In this document: positions 10,847 through 18,706 of the stretch, piece by piece | How positions within the stretch are numbered: position 1 is the first letter of the stretch | Layout of the letters: each line of letters starts with the position of its first letter | Source of the DNA: Bordetella parapertussis | GTDB lineage: Bacteria; Pseudomonadota; Gammaproteobacteria; Burkholderiales; Burkholderiaceae_C | Reading direction: 5' to 3' | DNA length: 19,884 nt | NCBI GenBank assembly: GCA_945871945.1 | Contig: CAMBXY010000007.1 | Location: forward strand, 1-19,884 | The notes under the pieces: model-generated | What the model was told of the DNA's origin: nothing | The model's input: the letters and a program-made list of their open reading frames with translations, nothing else | The model's database searches: none | Translations under genes and position numbers: made by a program

Positions 10847-11770
10847 GTGTTAAAGCAAAGAACCCTTAAAACCCTCACCCGTGCGGTTGGTGTTGGTCTG
10901 CACAGCGGCCAGCGTGTTGAATTGTGTCTGCGCCCAGCGCCACCCGATACAGGCGTGGTGTTCAGGCGCATCGATTTAACCCATCCTGTTGATATCCCGG
11001 TGACGGCTACTGCGGTGACAGACACGCGGCTGGCATCAACCATTTCAGCGCATGGCGTCAAAGTACACACGGTAGAGCATTTGATGTCGGCTTGCTCGGG
11101 ACTGGGTATCGACAATTTGTTTGTCGACATCACAGCCGAGGAAGTGCCCATACTCGATGGCTCGTCAGCTTCCTTTGTGTTTCTTTTGCAAAGTGCGGGC
11201 ATTGCTTTACAAAATTCACCCAAGCGCTTTATCCGACTCTTAAGTGAAGTATCTGTCACTGAAGGTCAAGCAGAGCACCGCAAGTGGGCCAAGCTTTCCC
11301 CCCACCATGGCTATAAGTTGAGTTTTGAAATCGATTTTCAGCATCCAGCAGTGGACGCAACTGGCCAGCGTGTTGAGTTTGATACCGAAACCGGCAGTTA
11401 TGTCAAAGACATTGCCAGAGCGCGTACCTTTGGTTTTTCCAAAGACATAGAACATATGCGCGCTAATGGCTTGGCTCTGGGAGGTGGATTAGACAATGCC
11501 ATCGTGATGGATGATTACAAAGTCCTCAACAGCGATGGTTTGCGCTATGACGATGAGTTTGCCAAACACAAAATATTGGACGCCATGGGGGACTTGTATT
11601 TACTGGGGCGTCCATTGTTAGCCGCCTACAGTGCCTTCAGATCTGGCCATGCATTGAACAACCGACTGCTGCGCGAGTTGCTCAGCCAACCCCAAGCCTA
11701 TGAAATCGTCAGCTTCGACGATGAGCGTCGCGCCCCGCGCGGACTTGCCCAGCTGGCACCGGCTTGGTAG
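10847..11770 (+). CDS. lpxC: LpxC, UDP-3-O-acyl-GlcNAc deacetylase
   Basis: Zinc amidase that performs the committed step of lipid A synthesis in the cytoplasm. I set the start at GTG 10847, giving 307 residues beginning [20 protein letters not shown], the family's standard N-terminus. The open frame goes back to 10703, but that part overlaps ftsZ and shows no LpxC similarity. Zinc and catalytic residues are in place: VHTVEHLM (Glu77, His78), HKILDAMGD (His241, Asp245) and SGHALNN (His268). No clear Shine-Dalgarno sequence precedes the GTG; initiation probably depends on ribosomes leaving ftsZ 10 bases upstream. The last 62 bases overlap the convergent ruvC gene. Confidence 0.95.
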   Translation: MLKQRTLKTLTRAVGVGLHSGQRVELCLRPAPPDTGVVFRRIDLTHPVDIPVTATAVTDTRLASTISAHGVKVHTVEHLMSACSGLGIDNLFVDITAEEVPILDGSSASFVFLLQSAGIALQNSPKRFIRLLSEVSVTEGQAEHRKWAKLSPHHGYKLSFEIDFQHPAVDATGQRVEFDTETGSYVKDIARARTFGFSKDIEHMRANGLALGGGLDNAIVMDDYKVLNSDGLRYDDEFAKHKILDAMGDLYLLGRPLLAAYSAFRSGHALNNRLLRELLSQPQAYEIVSFDDERRAPRGLAQLAPAW

Positions 11771-12284
11771 CTTGATCCCCAAGTGCGCGCATATGCGCAC
11801 TGTTACGCGCATGCGCATGCGTGATCGCTAGGCCCAAAGCGTCCGCTGCATCTGGCCCTGGCAAGCCAGGAAGATTGAGCAAGCGCTTAACCATTTCCTG
11901 CACTTGCGCTTTGGCCGCTTTGCCATGACCCGCAATCGCCTTTTTCATTTGCAAAGCTGTGTACTCAGCCACAGGTAAATCTTGATGAACCAAGGAGGTG
12001 AGGCAAGCCCCTCGGGCTTGTCCTAGCAACAAACTGGCTTGTGGGTTCATATTCACAAAGACAATTTCAACCACCGCTTCTTGCGGCTCATAGCGCTTCA
12101 CCACTTCAACAATACCTTTGAAAATCACGCTTAAGCGAGCGGGTAAATCTTCACGCGGCAAATGGGTGGTGGTGATGGTTCCGCTGGCGACATAGAGCAA
12201 TTGATGACCCGTCATGTCGACCACACCAAAGCCGACGCATTGCAAACCTGGGTCGATACCCAAAATACGAACGGTTTGATTCAC
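11709..12284 (-). CDS. ruvC: RuvC, Holliday junction resolvase
   Basis: Dimeric endonuclease that cuts Holliday junctions during recombinational repair, normally with RuvAB (not in this window). The 191-residue protein keeps the four acidic metal ligands expected from E. coli RuvC: Asp11 in ILGIDPG, Glu73 in VVEIVFVN, and Asp145 and Asp148 in [15 protein letters not shown]. The LLLGQARGA segment is also typical. The start codon is GTG, read on the minus strand from 12284, overlapping the mtgA stop by four bases (GTGA). The C-terminal part (about residues 160-191) is a His/Ala then Arg-rich tail of unknown value, whose last 20 codons overlap lpxC on the other strand. Confidence 0.95.
   Translation of the reverse strand: MNQTVRILGIDPGLQCVGFGVVDMTGHQLLYVASGTITTTHLPREDLPARLSVIFKGIVEVVKRYEPQEAVVEIVFVNMNPQASLLLGQARGACLTSLVHQDLPVAEYTALQMKKAIAGHGKAAKAQVQEMVKRLLNLPGLPGPDAADALGLAITHAHARNSAHMRALGDQATKPVPAGQVRAGRDAHRRS
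11782..11821. repeat. Two adjacent DNA palindromes inside the ruvC tail, just after lpxC
   Basis: Twelve bases beyond the lpxC stop is a perfect 7-bp inverted repeat, AGTGCGC (11782-11788) and GCGCACT (11795-11801), with a GCATAT loop. Six bases later a 14-bp uninterrupted palindrome, CGCATGCGCATGCG, covers 11808-11821. Both lie in ruvC codons for the His/Ala-rich stretch [15 protein letters not shown]. They could fold in the lpxC transcript and help end it, but there is no T tract, so a role is only a guess. Confidence 0.55.
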
Positions 12285-13021
12285 GGCAAAGTGACCATGG
12301 ACATGCGACTCAAAATGACGCTTGCACGTTCATTCAAATAAGGCGAACGCGATAATTTTTCATAGTATTTAGGGCGTGGCAACATGACGGCGAGTCTGGC
12401 CGCTTGCCAAGCGTTCAATTGCGCAGAAGGTTGCTTAAAGTAATGGATTGAAGCCGCCTCGACGCCAAAAACACCTTCACCCCATTCGACACTGTTGAGG
12501 TAAATGTCCAAAATACGTTGTTTGCTTAAAAATTGCTCTAAGGCCAAGGTCAAAATCAGCTCTTGGGTTTTGCGAAATAAAGTTCTTTCACCGCTGAGAA
12601 AAAGGTTTTTAGCCAGCTGCTGGGTGATGGTTGACCCACCCACCACTTTGGGTGTTTGATTGCTGGCTTGCGCTCTGGCTTGCGCGCGTGAGTTCTTGTT
12701 CCAAGCACGCTCCAGCGCTGCCCACTGCACCCCCGTGTGCGTGGCAAAAGTATCGTCTTCGGATGCAATCACAGCGCGTTGGATTTGTGTAGGAAATTTA
12801 TCAGAGGAAACCCAGCGCTGAGACCAACGTAAATCATGTTTTTTGTGGCTGATGCGCCAAACCTCAGACCTTTGAAAAGCTGTGGAAGCGGGGTCTATAT
12901 AGCGCATCAAAAAAATGCGACTTAGAAAAAAAACTTGCAAACCCAAAGCACACAAGATCAGCAAAATCAGCCAGCGAAGTCCAGCCTGCCAAAAAGGATG
13001 TCGACGCAGGTGCAAAGTCAT
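12281..13021 (-). CDS. mtgA: MtgA, monofunctional peptidoglycan transglycosylase
   Basis: Inner membrane GT51 glycosyltransferase that polymerises lipid II without a transpeptidase domain. The 246-residue protein has one N-terminal membrane span (about residues 15-37) followed by the GT51 motifs: [14 protein letters not shown] with the catalytic Glu88, [16 protein letters not shown], and [24 protein letters not shown]. There is no penicillin-binding domain, and length fits the MtgA family. ATG at 13021 overlaps the stop of the TonB-like gene by four bases, and its own stop overlaps the ruvC GTG, so it sits in the middle of a tightly coupled minus-strand operon. Confidence 0.95.
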   Translation of the reverse strand: MTLHLRRHPFWQAGLRWLILLILCALGLQVFFLSRIFLMRYIDPASTAFQRSEVWRISHKKHDLRWSQRWVSSDKFPTQIQRAVIASEDDTFATHTGVQWAALERAWNKNSRAQARAQASNQTPKVVGGSTITQQLAKNLFLSGERTLFRKTQELILTLALEQFLSKQRILDIYLNSVEWGEGVFGVEAASIHYFKQPSAQLNAWQAARLAVMLPRPKYYEKLSRSPYLNERASVILSRMSMVTLP

Positions 13022-13875
13022 TCTGCTTGCAGTGTGGTTTTCAACATATTGTTGTGGTCAAAACTAAAGCGCGTGACCAAAGCAAGTTGGTCCATCTCGC
13101 GCCGCATCTTGTCGCTAAAGACGCCATAAGGACCAGCATTTTTAGCAATTTGCTTGGCTTGAAAGTCAAGCAATGGATTGCCAGAACTTTGAGAAACATC
13201 AGCCGAAAGAATTTGCCCACGCGCATCAATCGTGATGACCATAATCAAGCTGCCGTACAACTTATCACCTTGGTGTTGAGGAAACTCCCGCGTTCCGCGT
13301 TCTTCAATTTTGCGTCGCATCAGGTCGTAATACTTGGCGTAAGAAGCCTCCTGCGTGCTGGGACTGACATAGCGTTTTCGCGGGCGAGCATTTTCTTCTT
13401 GTATTCGTTTTTCAATTTGTGCAAGTAAATTAATGAGTTGTTGGCGTTGACGCTCGATCGCCGGGTCTTTGTTGTCGTTGTGTGAGGTGTTGAGCTTGGC
13501 AAGGGTTTGTTTGGTGCGTGTCAAAAGCTCGGCTTGCTCACGCTCTTTAGCTGATAATTTTTGTTGAACTTGATCATCGGCTTGACCAGAGCGGGTCGAG
13601 GGTGAGTTCAGCAGTGGCGATGTGGATCGGTCGTTAGTTGTCTCACCGCCACCCGCAAGATGGGTTTGTGCGATAGCTTTGGGTTTGACTGGCGCTTTTT
13701 CGTCCGAGTTTGTATTGACCAAAATAACTTCCAACCCCGCGTCGCGCACCAATCGATCAATAGCCTCTGGAGGGCTGAGCCGAACTGCCAACGCGGCAGC
13801 ATGCACGGTCAATGAAATTCCCAAAGCCAAGGGCAGCAGTTTGTCGGCGTTAATTTTGACGGCAAGCATTCGCAT
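13018..13875 (-). CDS. TonB-family periplasm-spanning protein
   Basis: A 285-residue envelope protein. A short cytoplasmic start is followed by one membrane anchor (about residues 13-32, PLALGISLTVHAAALAV), whose S..H pattern resembles the TonB/TolA anchor that contacts an ExbB/TolQ-type motor. The middle (about 100-170) is rich in Q, E, K and L and looks like a coiled coil. The C-terminal 100 residues have a TonB fold pattern (YYDLMRRKIEERGTREFP, GSLIMVITIDARGQI, SGNPLLDFQAKQI). It lacks the Pro-Lys/Pro-Glu rod of classical TonB, so the spacer is more TolA-like. No exbB/exbD gene is adjacent; the partner receptor and substrate are unknown. ATG at 13869 is an alternative start. It lies 21 bases after the RNase gene and overlaps mtgA by four bases. 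Confidence 0.82.
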   Translation of the reverse strand: MRMLAVKINADKLLPLALGISLTVHAAALAVRLSPPEAIDRLVRDAGLEVILVNTNSDEKAPVKPKAIAQTHLAGGGETTNDRSTSPLLNSPSTRSGQADDQVQQKLSAKEREQAELLTRTKQTLAKLNTSHNDNKDPAIERQRQQLINLLAQIEKRIQEENARPRKRYVSPSTQEASYAKYYDLMRRKIEERGTREFPQHQGDKLYGSLIMVITIDARGQILSADVSQSSGNPLLDFQAKQIAKNAGPYGVFSDKMRREMDQLALVTRFSFDHNNMLKTTLQAE

Positions 13876-13896
13876 AGCGATAAAAAGTATTTGTCC

Positions 13897-15951
13897 CTAA
13901 GTGCTGGCAGGCGCTGTGGAGGTTTCATCTGCATCATCTAAGTTGACCGCAATGGTCAGCGTACCGGTGGATATGTCTTCTTCGTCTTCGGAGTCGCCAG
14001 TATCTTGTTTTTCTAACAAAGACTCTTGGTATTGTGCACGGATATCGAGCGAAATCAAATCCATTTCACCCAGTCGAACCCGCAACCGACTGCCTCTTTC
14101 AAGTGCGGGCGAACCCATCACTGAAAAAACCAGCGGCAAATGGTCTGCGCGTGCCAACGGGGCTTCACCTGGAAAAGATTTGATGACGGTGGCCTCAAGC
14201 TCGGTGAGCTTATGTTGCTGCAAGTATTGCAAAGTCCAAAACCGCTCCATGCTGGCTTGCTGGGTGTTGTAAGCGCTGTAGGCGGATTCAAATCCGGTGA
14301 TGATGCCAAACAGCTCGGCATCTTTAGGCTTGAACGGCGCAGCCAGTGCGGCGGTAGCGCCATGCCGCACGCAGGCAATCAATTGCCATTGGTTGACCAA
14401 ATCGGTGTAGCGTCGCAAGGGCGAGGTGCTCCACGCATAGCTGGGCACGCCGATACCCGCATGCGGCAAGGACTTGGTGCCCATGCGCACTTTGATGCCA
14501 GGCGACAAGGAGGCTTGGCTTCGGTAAATGGCTGGCACGCCCAAACTGGCCAACCATTGGCCCCATGTGCTGTTAGCCAAAATCATCGCTTCTGCCACGA
14601 TCAGGTCGAGTGCAGAGCCACGTTGGCGAACACTGATGAGGATTTTCTCATCGCCAATCGGGCCATTTTCAGGAACATCTTGCAGGCGGAAGTTGTAATC
14701 AGGTCGGTTAAAAGTTTCGGGCTTGCCACGCACAACTTCGCGGGCTGCTTTCAAATGCTTGGCCAGGCGAAAGAGAAATGCCAATTCAGCATGCGGCATG
14801 GCGACTTCTGGGGTGGCCTGGGGCTCAAGAGCGTCTTGGCTCAGCCAACTTTCGGTGACCACCTTATCGAGTTGATCATGGCGCATATTGGCGACGATGG
14901 GCACTTGTTCTAAGCGAGTTTGGGTTTTCAGTACCGACAGTGTGTGGGCATCAAAACTCACATACAAAGACAAAGCGGGACAGGCGCGACCTTCTTGCAA
15001 GGTATAAGTTTTCACCACGCTGTCGGGCAGCATGGTGATTTTGTGTCCTGGCATGTAGACCGTCGACAAACGTGCACGGGCGCACTGGTCAATGGGGTCT
15101 GCAGGCTGCAGTGCCAAGGCCGGCGCGGCAATGTGAATGCCCACAGTGATGCAGTCGCTGCCCAAGCCTTGTACCGACAAAGCATCATCAATCTCGGTGG
15201 TTTGTGAGTCATCGATGGAATAGGCTCGCACATCAGCCAAGGCCAGGTCAGCCTCAATCGGCGGGGCAAGCAAGTCGGGCAAGGCCGTGCCTTTGGGGAA
15301 ATGCTCAAACAAAAAGCGTTGCCAGTGAAATTCATAAGGCGAGCGAATGGCGCCAGCCTTTTGCAGCAAAACCAAAGGCGCGGTTTGGCTTTCACGCGAG
15401 GCTTCAACCACCGCCTTGTATTCAGCTGCGTTTTTATCGGGCTTGAAAAGGATTTTGAAAAGCTGAGTCTGTACTTCGGCCGGACACTGGCCCTCAATCA
15501 ACTTGTGTGCCCAAGCGGAAATTTGCTGCTGAAGTTGCTTCTTCTTCTCTATGGCGATGAGGGCTTGCTGCACAATTTCCGCCGAGGCTTTGCGAAAGCG
15601 ACCTTTGCCAGCGCGACGGAAATAATGAGGCGCTTCAAAGAGGCAAAGCAAAGCGCCCAGTTGTTGGCTGGGGTTGGCGTCTTTAGAGAAATAGTCGCGG
15701 GCCAAGTCGGCGAACCCAAATTCTTCTTCGGGGGCGAACTCCCAGGCCATCTCGACTTCCATACCGTGGGCAACTTCTTGACCGGCCCGCATGAACTCAG
15801 CAGGCGCAGGCTTATCAAATTTCATCAGCAATTGCGCGGTTTTGACCTTGACCCGCTTGCCGCTGTCAAGCTCGATTTGCGCCGACGCCTCAGCCTCAGA
15901 CAAAACCCGCCCAGTTTGGAATTTCCCGCCTTCTTCATAAAGTGCATACAT
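13897..15951 (-). CDS. RNB-domain 3'-5' exoribonuclease (RNase II/R family)
   Basis: Processive single-strand RNA exonuclease family. The catalytic RNB domain begins around residue 245 with YSIDDSQTTEIDDALSV, which carries the metal-binding aspartates, and continues through GIHIAAPALALQP, TVYMPGHKITMLP and AWSTSPLRRYTDLVNQ. The N-terminal 230 residues are not a clear cold-shock pair, so it resembles the RNase II-like proteins often found in Burkholderiales rather than RNase R. The C-terminus ends in an acidic tail (DSEDEED). I place the start at 15951 (684 residues, MYALYEEGGKF), because this matches relatives as I remember them and GGGAG lies 11 bases upstream. ATGs at 15969 and 15993 are in frame, and the last would overlap rodA. 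It is first in the minus-strand operon. Confidence 0.88.
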   Translation of the reverse strand: MYALYEEGGKFQTGRVLSEAEASAQIELDSGKRVKVKTAQLLMKFDKPAPAEFMRAGQEVAHGMEVEMAWEFAPEEEFGFADLARDYFSKDANPSQQLGALLCLFEAPHYFRRAGKGRFRKASAEIVQQALIAIEKKKQLQQQISAWAHKLIEGQCPAEVQTQLFKILFKPDKNAAEYKAVVEASRESQTAPLVLLQKAGAIRSPYEFHWQRFLFEHFPKGTALPDLLAPPIEADLALADVRAYSIDDSQTTEIDDALSVQGLGSDCITVGIHIAAPALALQPADPIDQCARARLSTVYMPGHKITMLPDSVVKTYTLQEGRACPALSLYVSFDAHTLSVLKTQTRLEQVPIVANMRHDQLDKVVTESWLSQDALEPQATPEVAMPHAELAFLFRLAKHLKAAREVVRGKPETFNRPDYNFRLQDVPENGPIGDEKILISVRQRGSALDLIVAEAMILANSTWGQWLASLGVPAIYRSQASLSPGIKVRMGTKSLPHAGIGVPSYAWSTSPLRRYTDLVNQWQLIACVRHGATAALAAPFKPKDAELFGIITGFESAYSAYNTQQASMERFWTLQYLQQHKLTELEATVIKSFPGEAPLARADHLPLVFSVMGSPALERGSRLRVRLGEMDLISLDIRAQYQESLLEKQDTGDSEDEEDISTGTLTIAVNLDDADETSTAPAST

Positions 15952-15991
15952 AGGTATGGATTCTCCCATGGCGCTCCGATAAACTTTGAGC
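15952..15991. promoter_or_regulatory. Short divergent start region between the RNase gene and rodA
   Basis: Only 40 bases separate the two chosen start codons, so regulatory signals for both must overlap one gene or the other. On the plus strand TAAACT at 15980-15985 resembles a -10 box (four of six consensus bases) and ends six bases before the rodA ATG; the matching -35 (TGGATT, 15957-15962) is poor. No plus-strand Shine-Dalgarno sequence is seen. Confidence 0.3.
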
Positions 15992-17146
15992 ATGGGAACT
16001 CAAATTGGTAAATACAGTGTGTTCCAGCGCATCACGCCGCTGGTCAAAGGCTTTGATAATGTCATTGCCTTTGCAGTTTTGCTGTTGGCCGCTATCGGTT
16101 TGCTGTCTATTTTTTCAGCCGGCTATGGTGAAGGACAGCGTTTTGTAGACCATGGCCGCAATATGTTGATTGCCTGCGCCATCATGTTTGTGGTGGCGCA
16201 AATACCTCCCCAACGCATGATGGCTTTAGCCGTACCCATTTACACCGTCGGTTTGGCGCTGCTGGTGGCAGTGGCTTTGTTTGGTTTGACCAAGAAAGGG
16301 GCGCAGCGCTGGCTGAATGTGGGTATCGTCATTCAACCCAGCGAAATCATGAAAATTGGTATGCCACTGATGCTGGCTTGGTGGTTTCAAAAACGTGAAG
16401 GCCAGTTAAGAATACTTGATTTTTTAGTGGGTGGCTTGATCCTGCTTGTACCCGTGGCCTTGATTGTCAAGCAACCCGATTTGGGCACCGCCATTTTGGT
16501 CATGGCCGCTGGCTTGTACGTTATTTTTTTTGCTGGTTTGAGTTGGTGGTTGATCATCCCACCGCTGATTCTGGGCGTGGTGTCAGTTGTTTTGCTGGTG
16601 GTGTTTGAGCCCAGTTTATGCGTCCCTGGCGTGGACTGGCCCTTTTTGCGCGACTACCAGCAGCAGCGGGTGTGTACCTTGCTTGACCCGGGGCGCGACC
16701 CCTTAGGTAAAGGGTTTCACACCATCCAAGGCATGATCGCCATCGGGTCGGGTGGTTTTTGGGGTAAGGGTTTGATGCAAGGCACCCAAGCCCAACTCGA
16801 TTTCATCCCCGAGCGAACCACCGATTTCGTATTTGCCGCATATGCCGAAGAATTTGGCTTGCTGGGAAATATGCTGCTTATCGGTGGCTTTTTGGTCTTG
16901 GTGTTTCGTGGCTTGGCAATTGCGCTGGAGGGGCCGACACTGTTTGCCAGATTGTTGGCAGGCAGCATAACCCTGATATTTTTCACCTATGCCTTTGTCA
17001 ATATGGGCATGGTCAGCGGTCTGCTGCCTGTGGTGGGCGTGCCTTTGCCGTTTGTCAGCTACGGCGGTACAGCCATGGTGACACTGGGTTTTGGCATAGG
17101 TATTTTGTTGTCTATTGCCAAAGCCAAGCAACTGGTGCAGTCATAG
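15992..17146 (+). CDS. rodA: RodA, elongation SEDS peptidoglycan glycosyltransferase
   Basis: Polytopic membrane glycosyltransferase that polymerises lipid II for side-wall growth, normally with PBP2 and the MreBCD cytoskeleton. The 384-residue protein has the SEDS motifs GAQRWLNVG, IQPSEIMKIG, LDFIPERTTDFVFAAYAEEFG (with the expected catalytic aspartate) and GVPLPFVSYGGTAMVTLGFG. Membrane segments run through the whole length. I chose ATG 15992; an in-frame TTG at 15986 is also possible. It is a different paralogue from FtsW: no long polar N-terminal extension, and the YVIFFAGLSWW segment is RodA-like. mre genes and PBP2 are not nearby. tldD follows after 54 bases. Confidence 0.95.
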   Translation: MGTQIGKYSVFQRITPLVKGFDNVIAFAVLLLAAIGLLSIFSAGYGEGQRFVDHGRNMLIACAIMFVVAQIPPQRMMALAVPIYTVGLALLVAVALFGLTKKGAQRWLNVGIVIQPSEIMKIGMPLMLAWWFQKREGQLRILDFLVGGLILLVPVALIVKQPDLGTAILVMAAGLYVIFFAGLSWWLIIPPLILGVVSVVLLVVFEPSLCVPGVDWPFLRDYQQQRVCTLLDPGRDPLGKGFHTIQGMIAIGSGGFWGKGLMQGTQAQLDFIPERTTDFVFAAYAEEFGLLGNMLLIGGFLVLVFRGLAIALEGPTLFARLLAGSITLIFFTYAFVNMGMVSGLLPVVGVPLPFVSYGGTAMVTLGFGIGILLSIAKAKQLVQS

Positions 17147-17154
17147 CCGCGCCT

Positions 17155-17176
17155 CAACCCGCGATCCAAAGGGTTG
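17155..17176 (+). other. Weak hairpin after rodA
   Basis: CAACCC (17155-17160) and GGGTTG (17171-17176) can form a 6-bp stem with a 10-base loop just after the rodA stop. There is no T run behind it, so it is at best a weak or factor-dependent end of the rodA transcript. Confidence 0.25.
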
Positions 17177-17188
17177 TTGGTCGACTCT

Positions 17189-17194
17189 TACAAT
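17189..17194 (+). promoter_or_regulatory. -10-like box before tldD
   Basis: TACAAT matches five of six bases of the sigma-70 -10 consensus and ends six bases before the tldD ATG. Transcription from it would start at or next to the ATG, giving a leaderless message. No convincing -35 element lies 16-18 bases upstream, and no Shine-Dalgarno sequence is present. Confidence 0.4.
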
Positions 17195-17200
17195 AGCGCC

Positions 17201-18661
17201 ATGATTTCACGCGAACCCACCCTCGAGCGATTGACCATCGCGCAAAACCTGCTCCTCACCCCTTATGGTTTGGACGAATCCCATCTCACCCAAGCCTTGT
17301 CGGCCATTCGCGCCCACCAGGTCGATGATGCCGACTTGTATTTCCAATACACCCGCTCGGAAGGCTGGAGTTTGGAAGAAGGTATTGTCAAAACGGGCTC
17401 TTTCAGCATCGACCAAGGTGTGGGCGTGCGGGCAGTGAGTGGCGAGAAAACCGCCTTTGCCTATTCCGACGATATTTCCATGGCTTCGCTCATGGACGCT
17501 GCTCACACGGTGCGCAGCATTGCGACGGCTGGCTTGAGCGCCAGCACCAAGGTGCCAGCCCGAGTGATTGCGCCCAGCCGTTCGCTCTACATGGGTGTGG
17601 ACCCTATCGGCAGTTTGGACAGCACCGCCAAAGTTGAGTTGCTCGAGCGTTTGGAAAAGCAAGCCCGAGCCAAAGACCCGCGAGTGGTGCAAGTCATGGC
17701 TGGTCTGGCCAGCGAGTACGACGTGGTCATGGTGGCCCGTGCAGACGGCACCTTGGCCGCTGATGTGCGGCCTTTGGTGCGACTGTCTTTATCGGTCATC
17801 GTCGAGCAAAACGGTCGCCGCGAGAGTGGTTCGGCCGGCGGTGGGGGGCGTTTTGGCTTGGCCCATTTCGACGCCAACTGTCTCACCGGCTATGTGGAAG
17901 ACGCCGTGGGTTCTGCCCTCACCAATTTAGAGGCGCGACCTGCGCCTGCGGGCGAAATGACCGTGGTGCTGGGCTCGGGTTGGCCTGGCATTTTGTTGCA
18001 CGAGGCGATTGGCCACGGCTTAGAAGGCGACTTCAACCGCAAGGGTTCAAGCGCCTTCAGCGGCAAAATGGGTAAGCGTGTGGCGGCCAAAGGCGTCACC
18101 GTGTTGGATGACGGCACCATCGCCGACCGGCGCGGCTCGCTCAACGTCGACGATGAAGGCCACGCCAGCCAGAAAAACCTGCTGATTGAAGACGGTATTT
18201 TGGTTGGTTATATTCAAGACAGCATGAACGCCCGCCTCATGGGTGTGGCCCCCACGGGCAACGGCCGGCGCGAAAGCTATGCGCATGTGCCCATGCCGCG
18301 CATGACCAACACCTATATGTTGGGCGGCGACAAGCACCCTGAAGAAATCGTTGCCAGCATCAAAAAGGGTTTGTATGCCACCAACTTTGGCGGCGGACAA
18401 GTCGACATCACCTCGGGTAAATTTGTGTTTTCTGCCAGTCAGGCTTTTTGGGTGGAAAACGGCAAGATTCAATACCCTGTCAAGGGCGCGACCTTGGTGG
18501 GCAACGGCCCAGACGCGCTCACCCGCGTCAGCATGATTGGCAATGACATGGCTTTAGACCCAGGTGTGGGCACCTGTGGCAAAGAAGGTCAAAGTGTGCC
18601 GGTGGGTGTGGGACAACCCACCTTGCGAATCGACGGATTGACGGTGGGCGGCACGGCTTAA
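17201..18661 (+). CDS. tldD: TldD, metalloprotease of the TldD/PmbA pair
   Basis: Subunit of the TldD/TldE(PmbA) zinc protease, which degrades unfolded peptides and matures some ribosomal peptides such as microcin B17. The 486-residue protein contains the metal site WPGILLHEAIGHGLEGD, with the HEAIGH helix at 267-272, and family segments EGIVKTGSFSIDQGVGVRA and GRRESYAHVPMPRMTNTY. Length matches the family. I chose ATG 17201 over the upstream in-frame start at 17174, because MISREPTLERL is the usual type of N-terminus and the upstream part looks like untranslated promoter sequence. The partner pmbA gene is not in the window. Confidence 0.95.
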   Translation: MISREPTLERLTIAQNLLLTPYGLDESHLTQALSAIRAHQVDDADLYFQYTRSEGWSLEEGIVKTGSFSIDQGVGVRAVSGEKTAFAYSDDISMASLMDAAHTVRSIATAGLSASTKVPARVIAPSRSLYMGVDPIGSLDSTAKVELLERLEKQARAKDPRVVQVMAGLASEYDVVMVARADGTLAADVRPLVRLSLSVIVEQNGRRESGSAGGGGRFGLAHFDANCLTGYVEDAVGSALTNLEARPAPAGEMTVVLGSGWPGILLHEAIGHGLEGDFNRKGSSAFSGKMGKRVAAKGVTVLDDGTIADRRGSLNVDDEGHASQKNLLIEDGILVGYIQDSMNARLMGVAPTGNGRRESYAHVPMPRMTNTYMLGGDKHPEEIVASIKKGLYATNFGGGQVDITSGKFVFSASQAFWVENGKIQYPVKGATLVGNGPDALTRVSMIGNDMALDPGVGTCGKEGQSVPVGVGQPTLRIDGLTVGGTA

Positions 18662-18669
18662 AACACGTT

Positions 18670-18692
18670 CACAGGCTCTGAAAAAGCCTGTG
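18670..18692. promoter_or_regulatory. 8-bp dyad between tldD and the aro leader
   Basis: CACAGGCT (18670-18677) and AGCCTGTG (18685-18692) form a perfect 8-bp inverted repeat with a 7-base loop, CTGAAAA, nine bases after the tldD stop. It has no T tract, so it is not a canonical intrinsic terminator. Its right arm runs into the TG of the putative extended -10 box at 18691-18699. It may be a tldD 3' hairpin, or a repressor operator over the aro promoter; it does not look like an E. coli TyrR box. Confidence 0.5.
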
Positions 18693-18699
18693 CTACATT
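18691..18699 (+). promoter_or_regulatory. Putative extended -10 promoter for the aro leader
   Basis: TGCTACATT fits the extended -10 pattern TGnTAnnnT and ends seven bases before the leader-peptide ATG at 18707. A clear -35 is missing (TTCACA at 18668 would need a 20-base spacer), as is often the case for extended -10 promoters. Transcription would begin close to the leader ATG. Confidence 0.4.
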
Positions 18700-18706
18700 A
18701 CTTCCT

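Noticed and set aside
10816..11259. 147-codon minus-strand frame across the ftsZ-lpxC junction.
   Set aside because: Opposes the conserved N-terminus of LpxC and has a low-complexity, unfamiliar translation.
14140..14913. Long open frame of 257 codons on the plus strand opposite the RNB exoribonuclease gene (and another at 15301-16011).
   Set aside because: Both lie fully antisense to a gene with clear RNB motifs, and their translations show no recognisable family, membrane or domain pattern. They reflect codon bias on the coding strand.
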